A DNA stretch of 6,697 nt from assembly GCA_025963955.1 (NCBI GenBank), contig JAOPZU010000515.1, positions 1 to 6,697 of the forward strand. Direction: 5' to 3'. The position numbers and the translations under genes are program-made. The notes under the pieces are model-generated. The model was not told the origin of the DNA. It did no database searches and was given only the letters and a program-made list of their open reading frames with translations. Shown here piece by piece: positions 1 to 5,867 of this stretch. Each line of letters starts with the position of its first letter. The stretch's first letter is position 1. This DNA comes from Solirubrobacterales bacterium. Its GTDB lineage: Bacteria; Actinomycetota; Thermoleophilia; Solirubrobacterales; Solirubrobacteraceae.

Positions 1-309
1 GATCGCGGCCGCCCGCTCGCGCGCGGCGATGTGCTGGGCGCCGGCCAACGGGGTGCGCCCGGCGGTGCGCGCGAGCAGCAGCAGCTCCTCCGTCACGGCC
101 GGCACGGCACGGCGGGCACACTTCTCCCACGGAGCCTCGCCCCCGGCGTCCACCACGACCTGCCGCAGGACCTGCCAGCCGGCGTGCCGCCCCTCGCAGC
201 GGGCCACAAGGAAGAAGGCGAGCTCGCGGGCCACGAGCTCCGCGTCGGGCTCCTCACCGCGGGTATGCAGGTGGCGCAGCGCGGCCGCCACCTGTCGGCC
301 GTCGCCCAC
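1..309 (-). CDS. Hypothetical protein, 3' end beyond the left edge (partial)
   Basis: I do not recognise this protein. The reading frame stays open from a TAG at 385-383 to base 1, and its third codon positions are almost all G or C, as in the other genes here. The overlapping plus-strand frame instead gives an Arg/Gly/His-rich shadow product. The first canonical start is GTG at 309-307, which gives 103 residues before the edge. No clear Shine-Dalgarno precedes it, and the open frame extends about 24 codons upstream without ATG, GTG or TTG, so the true start is uncertain. The visible part looks soluble and mostly helical, with many Ala, Arg, Glu and Leu residues, a run ELAFFLVARCEG at about 29-40 and a Leu-rich segment at about 75-80. 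It has two Cys (38 and 64) but no recognisable metal or nucleotide motif. It is separated from the upstream operon by about 114 bases and may have its own promoter. Confidence 0.6.
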   Translation of the reverse strand, partial: MGDGRQVAAALRHLHTRGEEPDAELVARELAFFLVARCEGRHAGWQVLRQVVVDAGGEAPWEKCARRAVPAVTEELLLLARTAGRTPLAGAQHIAARERAAAI

Positions 310-372
310 GGCGCGCGCCAGCTGACGGGCGGTGCGCGGCGGCGTTGAACGTGTCGTCGGGACGAACTCGAT

Positions 373-417
373 CCCTGCAGTCTAACCGGGCGCCGCCTTT
401 GTCCCCGCTCTGCAGGG
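373..417. repeat. 8-bp inverted repeat in the intergenic region
   Basis: CCCTGCAG at 373-380 and CTGCAGGG at 410-417 are perfect reverse complements separated by 29 bases. Each arm contains the palindrome CTGCAG. The left arm overlaps the end of a possible minus-strand -10 box and the expected transcription start. The pair could be an operator-like dyad or could arise by chance in GC-rich DNA. It is not a good terminator: the loop is long and no T run follows on the minus strand. Confidence 0.5.
379..405 (-). promoter_or_regulatory. Possible promoter for the leftmost gene
   Basis: On the minus strand, TAGACT at 384-379 matches the TATAAT consensus at positions 1, 2, 4 and 6, including the first two bases and the last. 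GGGACA at 405-400 is a poor -35 match (GACA core) with a 15-base spacer, shorter than the usual 17. Transcription would start near base 372, about 60 bases before the GTG at 309. It lies between the stop of the permease gene and the leftmost gene, where a promoter is expected. The match is weak and rests on position as much as on sequence. Confidence 0.25.
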
Positions 418-423
418 GTTTCC

Positions 424-2973
424 TCAGTCGTGCGCCAGTGCCGACAGCACGTCCAGCCCCGCGGCGCGCCGGGCGGGCAGGACGGCCGCGAGCACCCCGG
501 CCACCCCGGAGGCGACGAGGACCGCGATGAGCGTCGGGACCGGGAACGCCAGGTTGAAGTCGTCGATCGCCCGCGTCACCAGGACGGAGAGCCCGACGCC
601 GAGGACGAGCCCGAGGATGCCGCCGATGAGCGCGGTGATCACCGCCTCCAGGCGGATCATGCGCTTGACCTGCCGGCGGGAGGTGCCGATGGCGCGGAGC
701 ATGCCGAGCTCCCGGGTGCGCTCGGTGATGGACAGCACGAGCGTGTTGACGATGCCGAACAGCGAGACGATCACCGACAGCGCGAGCAGCGCGTAGATCA
801 GGCCGAGCAGCTGGTTGATCTGGTCGCGCTGGGCGCTCTTGAACTGCTCGGCGGTGAGCGCCTCCGCCTGGGGGAAGTCGCGGGCCAGCAGCGCGTCGAT
901 CCGTGCCTTGAGCGCGCCGGGATCGGCCCCCGGCCGGAAGGCGACGAGGGTCAGCTGGTCGGAGGTGACGCCGAAGGCCCGGCGCAGCGTCGGGTTGGGG
1001 ACGACGAGCGGGCCGACCAGCCCTGCCTTGTCCTCGATGATCCCGGTGACCGTCCAGGTGACGGCCCGGCCGCGCGGCGTCGCCGCCCGCAGCCGGGAGC
1101 CGAGGCGGGTGCCGTGCTCGTCCGCGAAGTCCTGCGTGACGAGCACCTGACCGTCCTGCAGGTCGCGGACGGCCCGCTCGCCCCCGGCCCTGACGCGCAG
1201 GTGGTAGACGCGCTGGAAGCTCGCCGGGTCGATGCCGGCCAGGCGCGACTTGCCGCCGACGCCGGTCACGCGGGTCTGCCCGCCGCGCACCGGGCTGACG
1301 ATCGCGACCCCCGGCTCGCGCCGCACCGCGGCGCCGGCCGCGGCGGTGAAGGCCCCGAAGCCGGACTGGTTCTGCACGATGAGCTGGCCCCGCAGCCCGC
1401 TGTCGACGGCCTTGGCGATCGTCTGCTTGGCACCCGCGGCGAAGATCGACGCGAAGCAGACGAGCGCCACGCCGATCATGAGGGCCGCGGCTGTGGTCGC
1501 CGTCCGGCCGGGCTGGCGCACGCTGTTCTCGCGGGCCAGGCGGCCCGTCAGGCCGAACGCGCGCTCCAGCGGCGCTCCGACGGCACCGGCGATCGGCGGC
1601 ACCAGGCGGGGGCTGAGCAGGGCCACCCCGAGAAAGGCGAGCGCGGCGCCGGCCCCCACGAGGGTCAGCGCCGCGTTCGTGCCGCTGCCGGCGAACAGGC
1701 CGAGCGCGAGCAGGGCCACGCCGAGCGTCGTCAGGACGAGGGCCAGCGGCGTGAGCAGGCGCGACGAGCGCGTCTCGGGCATCGCGACGCCCTCCCGCAG
1801 CGCGGCGACGGGCGGCACCCGCGTGGCGCGCAGCGCCGGCGCCAGGCAGGAGACGAGCGTCACGAGCACGCCGACGACCATCGAGACGAGGACCGTCCGC
1901 GTCAGCAGGACGGTCCCGCTGGACGGGAGGTCGACGCCGAGGGTGGAGAAGAGCGCCTTCAGGCCCTTGGCGACGGCGACGCCGAGCAGCAGGCCGGCCG
2001 CCGACCCGAGCACGCCGATCGTCAACCCCTCCCCCAGCACCGAGCGCAGCACCTGGCGGCGCGTCGCCCCGAGGGTGCGCAGCAGCGCGAACTCGCGCGC
2101 CCGCTGCGCGACGGTGATCGAGAACGTGTTGAAGATGATGAAGGCGCCCACGAACAGCGAGATCCCGGCGAAGGCGAGCAGCGCCGTGCTCAGGATCGAC
2201 AGGCCGCCGCGGATGTCCGCGGACTGGCTCTCCGCCTGCTGGGACCCGGTGCGCACGACCACCCCGGGCCCCGCGATCGCCTTCACGCGGCGCACGAGGG
2301 CGCCCGCGTCCGCGCCCTCCTGAGCGCCGACGTCGATCGCGTCGAACCGGCCGACCTTCCCGGTCAGGCGCTGCGCGTCGCGCAACGTCATCACCGCGAA
2401 GGTCGCGCCGCCGAGCGAGGTCGCGCCCGCGATGGTCGTCGAGCCGACGAGCCTCAGCCGCGTCTTCGGGGCGGCGGCCTGGATCGCGACCTCACGGCCC
2501 AGCGCGAAGCCTTCCCGGTCGACCGTCCCCTTGTCGAGGATGACCTCGCCGTCCGTCCGGGGCAGGCGACCGTCCACGACCTCCAGCGCGCGGAAGGCCG
2601 GTCCCTCGAGCGACGCGATGAAGGTCGGCGGGCCCTTGGACACGGGCTTGCCGTCGTTCCCGAGGACGGTGCCGTTCGGGTCGTTGATGACGCCCTCGGC
2701 CGTGGCCACCCCGGGAACCGCGCGCACGCGCCGCAGGAGGGCCCGGTCGAGGGGGATCGTCGTCCGGTCCTCCCCGCCCAGGTCGTCGTCCGGGGTCAGG
2801 ACCACGTCCACCTTCTCGAGCGACACCTGGAAGATCCGGTCGAAGGAGCGGTTGATCGTGTCCGTGAAGATGTAGGTGCCGCTGATCAGCGTGACGCCGA
2901 GCGCGACGGCCAGCGCGGTCAGCGCCAGCCGGGTCTTGCGGGCCAGCAGCCCGCTCAGGGCGACCTTGCGCAC
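424..2973 (-). CDS. ABC transporter permease, FtsX/MacB type, with two FtsX units
   Basis: This is an 849-residue inner-membrane protein, the membrane half of an ABC system with the ATPase gene just upstream. By eye it has about ten membrane segments, near residues 17-38, 262-285, 313-338, 360-382, 404-428, 434-456, 495-515, 722-746, 775-799 and 812-834. Two large extracytoplasmic regions (about 40-260 and 516-720) match the placement of MacB periplasmic core domains. The two FtsX cores are clearly related: AREFALLRTLGATRRQVLRS at 292-311 and TRELGMLRAIGTSRRQVKRM at 753-772, each followed by a Gly-rich membrane helix. The protein is thus two FtsX units joined by two extra central helices, a layout known in large actinobacterial permeases. 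The GTG start at 2973 lies 3 bases after the ATPase stop and has GGGGAG six bases upstream. The stop is TGA at 426-424. The substrate cannot be read from sequence. Families of this type export lipids, lipoproteins or peptides, or transmit force to cell-wall enzymes. Confidence 0.93.
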   Translation of the reverse strand: MRKVALSGLLARKTRLALTALAVALGVTLISGTYIFTDTINRSFDRIFQVSLEKVDVVLTPDDDLGGEDRTTIPLDRALLRRVRAVPGVATAEGVINDPNGTVLGNDGKPVSKGPPTFIASLEGPAFRALEVVDGRLPRTDGEVILDKGTVDREGFALGREVAIQAAAPKTRLRLVGSTTIAGATSLGGATFAVMTLRDAQRLTGKVGRFDAIDVGAQEGADAGALVRRVKAIAGPGVVVRTGSQQAESQSADIRGGLSILSTALLAFAGISLFVGAFIIFNTFSITVAQRAREFALLRTLGATRRQVLRSVLGEGLTIGVLGSAAGLLLGVAVAKGLKALFSTLGVDLPSSGTVLLTRTVLVSMVVGVLVTLVSCLAPALRATRVPPVAALREGVAMPETRSSRLLTPLALVLTTLGVALLALGLFAGSGTNAALTLVGAGAALAFLGVALLSPRLVPPIAGAVGAPLERAFGLTGRLARENSVRQPGRTATTAAALMIGVALVCFASIFAAGAKQTIAKAVDSGLRGQLIVQNQSGFGAFTAAAGAAVRREPGVAIVSPVRGGQTRVTGVGGKSRLAGIDPASFQRVYHLRVRAGGERAVRDLQDGQVLVTQDFADEHGTRLGSRLRAATPRGRAVTWTVTGIIEDKAGLVGPLVVPNPTLRRAFGVTSDQLTLVAFRPGADPGALKARIDALLARDFPQAEALTAEQFKSAQRDQINQLLGLIYALLALSVIVSLFGIVNTLVLSITERTRELGMLRAIGTSRRQVKRMIRLEAVITALIGGILGLVLGVGLSVLVTRAIDDFNLAFPVPTLIAVLVASGVAGVLAAVLPARRAAGLDVLSALAHD

Positions 2974-2976
2974 GCG

Positions 2977-3690
2977 CTACTCCCCGGCGGGGGCCGGCGC
3001 CGTCGCCGGGACGGCGGTGCCCGCGGAGTCCTCGGCCAGCAGTCCGTCCCGCAGGACGATGAGCCGGTCGGCGACCGCGGCGGACTCCGGGTCGTGCGTG
3101 ACCATGACGATGGTCTGGCCGAACTCGTCGGCGGCCTGGCGGAGCAGCCGCAGGACCTCAGCGGACGTCGTGCTGTCGAGGTTGCCCGTCGGCTCGTCGG
3201 CGAAGACGACCGCCGGCCGGGCCGCGAGCGCCCGCGCCACCGCGACGCGCTGCTGCTGCCCGCCGGAGAGCTCGGCCGGCCGGTGCCTGAGGCGGTCGCG
3301 CAGCCCGACCGTGTCGATGAGCTGGTCGATCCACGCCCGGTCCGGGTCCCGCCCCGCGATCGACAGCGGCAGCAGGATGTTCTCCTCGGCCGTCAGCACG
3401 GGGAGCAGGTTGAAGGACTGGAAGATGAACCCGAGCTTGTCGCGGCGCAGCTGCGTGAGCGCGCCGTCGTCCAGGCCGGCGATCTCCGTCCCGTCGACCA
3501 CGACCGAGCCCGCGCTGGGCCGGTCCAGACCGGCGAGGATGTGCATCAGCGTCGACTTGCCCGAGCCGGACGGACCCATGATCGCGGTGAACTGCCCGGC
3601 CGGGAAGCCGACCGTGATCCCGCGCAGCGCGTCCACGCTCGCCTCGCCCGTGCCGTAGCGACGAGTGACGCTGGTGGCGGTGACGATCAT
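2977..3690 (-). CDS. ABC transporter ATP-binding protein, MacB/LolD/FtsE-like
   Basis: This 237-residue cytoplasmic ATPase powers the permease encoded 3 bases downstream. All ABC motifs are present: Walker A GPSGSGKST at 39-47, Q-loop Gln91 in FQSFNLLPVLTAEEN, signature LSGGQQQR at 141-148, Walker B VVFADEP with catalytic Glu166, D-loop GNLD at 169-172 and H-loop His199 in VTHD. The SFNLLP-LTA-EN stretch after the Q-loop and DEPTGNLD are typical of the MacB/LolD/FtsE class, which pairs with FtsX-type permeases. This agrees with the neighbour. Length is normal for the class, apart from an Ala/Pro-rich tail (about 222-237) whose last codons carry the ribosome site for the permease. The ATG start at 3690 lies 13 bases after the rpe stop with no strong Shine-Dalgarno, so expression probably depends on readthrough from rpe. 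The family assignment is secure, but the transported substrate is unknown. Confidence 0.95.
   Translation of the reverse strand: MIVTATSVTRRYGTGEASVDALRGITVGFPAGQFTAIMGPSGSGKSTLMHILAGLDRPSAGSVVVDGTEIAGLDDGALTQLRRDKLGFIFQSFNLLPVLTAEENILLPLSIAGRDPDRAWIDQLIDTVGLRDRLRHRPAELSGGQQQRVAVARALAARPAVVFADEPTGNLDSTTSAEVLRLLRQAADEFGQTIVMVTHDPESAAVADRLIVLRDGLLAEDSAGTAVPATAPAPAGE
2980..2985 (-). promoter_or_regulatory. Ribosome binding site of the permease gene
   Basis: GGGGAG lies on the minus strand at 2985-2980, six bases before the GTG at 2973. It is formed by the last two sense codons (Gly-Glu) of the ATPase gene. It supports the GTG start and suggests that the two ABC genes are translationally coupled. 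Confidence 0.6.
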
Positions 3691-3703
3691 GCCGACCAGG
3701 GTG

Positions 3704-4357
3704 TCACACGCCCGCGGCGGCGGCGACGTCCCGGTACGCCAGCCCGGGATCGTCAGCGCCGAAGACCGCGTTCCCGGCCACGAGCCAGTCCGCGCCGGCC
3801 TCGGTGCACAGCGGCGCGGTCTTCACCCCCACCCCGCCGTCGACCATCAGCGGGACCTCGGGGCCGATCAGCGCGCGCAGGCGGCGGATCTTGTCCGGGG
3901 AGCTCGCGATGAACGGCTGCCCGCCCCAGCCCGGGTTCACGGTCATGCACAACGCCTGGTCCACCGCGACGTCCGCGAAGATCCCAAGCGGTGTCGCGGG
4001 GCAGACCGCGAGCCCGGCGCGGCACCCGGCGCCACGGATCTCGTCCAGCGCGTAGAGGACGTGCGGCGTGGCCTCGGCGTGGATCGTGATGCCGGTGGCC
4101 CCGGCCTTCGCGAAGTCCGCCACGTGACGCTCGGGCCGCTCGATCATCAGGTGGACGTCGAGGTCGACCGCGTCGCCGACGTGCGCCCGGAGGGCCTCGA
4201 GGATGACGGGGCCGAGCGTGATCGGCGGGACGAAGTGGCCGTCCATCACGTCGACGTGGATGAGGGTCGCGCCGGCCTCGATCACCTGATCGACGTGTGC
4301 GCCGAGGCGCGCGAAGTCGGCGGAGAGGATCGACGGGGCGACAAGGCGGTCGGGCAC
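3704..4357 (-). CDS. rpe: Ribulose-phosphate 3-epimerase
   Basis: This cytoplasmic enzyme interconverts D-ribulose 5-phosphate and D-xylulose 5-phosphate (EC 5.1.3.1) in the pentose phosphate pathway and the Calvin cycle. At 217 residues it has the normal length for this TIM-barrel family. Family motifs appear in order: SILSADFARL from residue 9, HVDVMDGHFVP at 34-44, DVHLMIERPE at 67-76, NPGWGGQPFI at 141-150, VDGGVGVKTA at 172-181 and a phosphate-binding AGNAVFG near 194-200. The expected metal ligands are present: His34, Asp36, His69 and Asp173. Asp36 and Asp173 also correspond to the family's acid/base pair. Trp144 takes the place of the Phe found in the E. coli form. The GTG start at 4357 is favoured by GGAG seven bases upstream and by the near-immediate conserved APSILSAD. 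The gene sits between the zinc-ribbon gene and the ABC pair in the same run. The rsmB-rpe association is common in actinobacteria. Confidence 0.97.
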   Translation of the reverse strand: MPDRLVAPSILSADFARLGAHVDQVIEAGATLIHVDVMDGHFVPPITLGPVILEALRAHVGDAVDLDVHLMIERPERHVADFAKAGATGITIHAEATPHVLYALDEIRGAGCRAGLAVCPATPLGIFADVAVDQALCMTVNPGWGGQPFIASSPDKIRRLRALIGPEVPLMVDGGVGVKTAPLCTEAGADWLVAGNAVFGADDPGLAYRDVAAAAGV

Positions 4358-4364
4358 GGTGGGA

Positions 4365-4368
4365 CTCC
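4365..4368 (-). promoter_or_regulatory. Ribosome binding site of rpe
   Basis: GGAG on the minus strand at 4368-4365 stands seven bases before the GTG at 4357. It lies in the 30-base gap after the zinc-ribbon gene and fixes the rpe start. Confidence 0.55.
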
Positions 4369-4387
4369 GGGGTTCTCGGAAGGGACG

Positions 4388-4612
4388 TCAGACTTCGATG
4401 AGCATCGAGCCGCCGCAGTGGTTGCACGTGGTGATCGCCGTGGAGGACATCCGGACGATCGTCCCGTGCTCACCGCAGTCAGGGCAGACGGAGCGCAGCT
4501 CGAAGCGGTGCAGGCAGTAGACGCAGCGGTAGCGCCCCGGCAGCGTCGACGGACGCAGCCACGGCTCCCTGCACGCCGGGCAGGACGGCCCCAGGTCGAT
4601 GGACGACTCCAC
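4388..4612 (-). CDS. Small double zinc-ribbon protein, function unknown
   Basis: This 74-residue protein carries four CxxC pairs: C11/C14 (CPAC), C30/C33 (CVYC), C43/C46 (CPDC) and C63/C66 (CNHC). The spacing, about 15 residues within each half and 9 between halves, fits two consecutive zinc ribbons each binding one zinc. No other domain, signal peptide or membrane segment is visible. The layout of short ribbons with a central CPDC recalls the YfgJ-type small zinc-ribbon family (zinc-ribbons_6), but that similarity is by eye and unproven. The GTG start at 4612 lies 10 bases after the rsmB stop, with no strong Shine-Dalgarno. The stop is TGA at 4390-4388. The eight ordered cysteines and the tight fit between two housekeeping genes make it a real gene rather than a chance frame. 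Its position suggests a role linked to translation or RNA, as many ribbons bind RNA or ribosomes, but this is inference only. Confidence 0.85.
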   Translation of the reverse strand: MESSIDLGPSCPACREPWLRPSTLPGRYRCVYCLHRFELRSVCPDCGEHGTIVRMSSTAITTCNHCGGSMLIEV

Positions 4613-4622
4613 GCGCCCGAGC

Positions 4623-5867
4623 TTAGTTCCCGGGCGGGACGGCAGGCCGGTCGCCGGTGACGCGCGCGACGGAGAAGCCGTCCGTCCCGTCCACGTGCGG
4701 GAGGGTGCGGAAGCGGTCCGCGGACGGCAGGCGGTCCTCCGCGTCGGAGATCGTGCAGGTCGCGTACACCAGGGTGCCGCCGGGCCGCAGCGCCGCGTGC
4801 GCCGCGGCGAGGATCGCGTCCTGCACGAGGACCAGGCCCCCGATCGCCTCGGGGGTCATCTTCCAGCGTAGGTCCGGGTGGGTGCGGAGCGTTCCCAGGC
4901 CGCTGCACGGCGGATCGACGAGCACGCGGTCGAAGCCGCGCTCGTCGGCGAAGTGCTTCGCGTCCCCCGTGAGGACCTCGACGTTGGTGGCGTGCATGCG
5001 CGCGCAGGCGGCGGTGAGCGCGCGGGCACGGCCGGGGTGACGCTCGACGGCGACGAGCTCCCCGCGGGTCTGCATGAGCGCGGCGAGGTGGGTCGTCTTC
5101 CCGCCCGGGGCGGCGCAGAGGTCCAGGACGCGCTCGCCGGGCTGCGGATCCAGGAACGGGGCCACGCGCTGGGCGGCGCGGGACATCGGGGTGATGACGC
5201 CCGCCTTGAACAGCGGCGAGCCGGCGACGTCGAACGGCCCGTCGACGACAAGCGCGTCGCCCTCCCGGCGCCCGGGCGGCAGGGCGTCCTCGTCGACGTC
5301 CACGAGCGTGTTGACGCGCAGCGCGAGCTCTCCCGGCTGGTTGTTGGCGGCCATCAGGGCGCGGGCGGCGTCCGGGCCGAGCTGCTTCCACCAGAGCGTC
5401 ACGAGCCACTGCGGGTGCGAGTGGTGGACGGCGGCCCCGGGGATCGTGTCGTCCCCCGGCAGCTCGATGCCCTCGCGCTGCAGGCGGCGCAGGATGGCGT
5501 TGACGAGCTTGTAGCCGTAGTTCGGCTTGGCGAGCTCGACAGCCTGGTCGATCGACGCGTGGTCGGCGGTGTTGAGGAACAGCTGCTCGTAGAGCCCGAT
5601 GTGCAGCGCGGCGCGGACCTCCGGGTCCAGGGCCTTGCCGGGCGCGAGGCGGCTGATGACCCAGTCGAGGGTCCCGCGGCGCTGCACGGCCCCGAAGGCC
5701 AGCTGCTTGGCCAGGCCCCGGTCCCGCGGCTCCAGGCGCTCGGCCTCGGTCTGCAGGACGCGGTCGGCGTAGGCGTCCTGCTCCAGGACACGCCGGACCA
5801 CGGCGTACGCGGCGGCGCGCGCAGGGCTGACGCGCGGCGTGCGCGGCGCGGCGGCGGGTGGACTCAC
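4623..5867 (-). CDS. rsmB: 16S rRNA (cytosine(967)-C(5))-methyltransferase
   Basis: The protein is 414 residues (E. coli RsmB is 429) and uses S-adenosylmethionine to methylate a cytosine in 16S rRNA. Residues about 14-140 form the NusB-like RNA-binding domain, with RAAAYAVVRRVL near the start, KQLAFGAVQRRGTLDW at about 54-69 and a NAILRR motif at 123-128. The methyltransferase follows: SAM-binding DLCAAPGGKT at 249-258, acidic Glu275 in VAVER, VDPPCSGLGTLR at 317-328 with Cys321, and YATCTIS at 368-374 with Cys371. Those two cysteines are the family's release and attack residues. The domain order identifies RsmB rather than RsmF or the eukaryotic NOL1 relatives. The GTG start at 5867 overlaps the fmt stop as GTGA, indicating translational coupling; there is no clear Shine-Dalgarno. 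The open frame extends further upstream but only within fmt. Oddly, the segment between Cys371 and the final DGF (396-398) is some 18 residues shorter than in E. coli. Confidence 0.96.
   Translation of the reverse strand: MSPPAAAPRTPRVSPARAAAYAVVRRVLEQDAYADRVLQTEAERLEPRDRGLAKQLAFGAVQRRGTLDWVISRLAPGKALDPEVRAALHIGLYEQLFLNTADHASIDQAVELAKPNYGYKLVNAILRRLQREGIELPGDDTIPGAAVHHSHPQWLVTLWWKQLGPDAARALMAANNQPGELALRVNTLVDVDEDALPPGRREGDALVVDGPFDVAGSPLFKAGVITPMSRAAQRVAPFLDPQPGERVLDLCAAPGGKTTHLAALMQTRGELVAVERHPGRARALTAACARMHATNVEVLTGDAKHFADERGFDRVLVDPPCSGLGTLRTHPDLRWKMTPEAIGGLVLVQDAILAAAHAALRPGGTLVYATCTISDAEDRLPSADRFRTLPHVDGTDGFSVARVTGDRPAVPPGN

Noticed and set aside
31..348. Plus-strand open frame at the left end
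   Set aside because: The minus-strand frame in the same place has nearly all G/C third positions and a more natural composition; the plus-strand product looks like a shadow.
399..423. A possible terminator after the permease gene (CCCC and GGGG separated by 8 bases)
   Set aside because: The stem is only four base pairs and no T run follows on the minus strand. Rho-dependent termination or readthrough cannot be judged from sequence.
430..3912. A 1160-codon open frame on the plus strand covering the permease, the ATPase and part of rpe
   Set aside because: It is antisense to three confidently identified genes. Its product is a monotonous mix of Arg, Asp, Glu, Gly, His and Pro with no domain. 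Such frames are common opposite GC-rich genes.
4282..5409. A long minus-strand frame overlapping rsmB, the zinc-ribbon gene and rpe
   Set aside because: It is out of frame with all three recognised genes and its product is Arg/Ala/Pro-rich with no motif.
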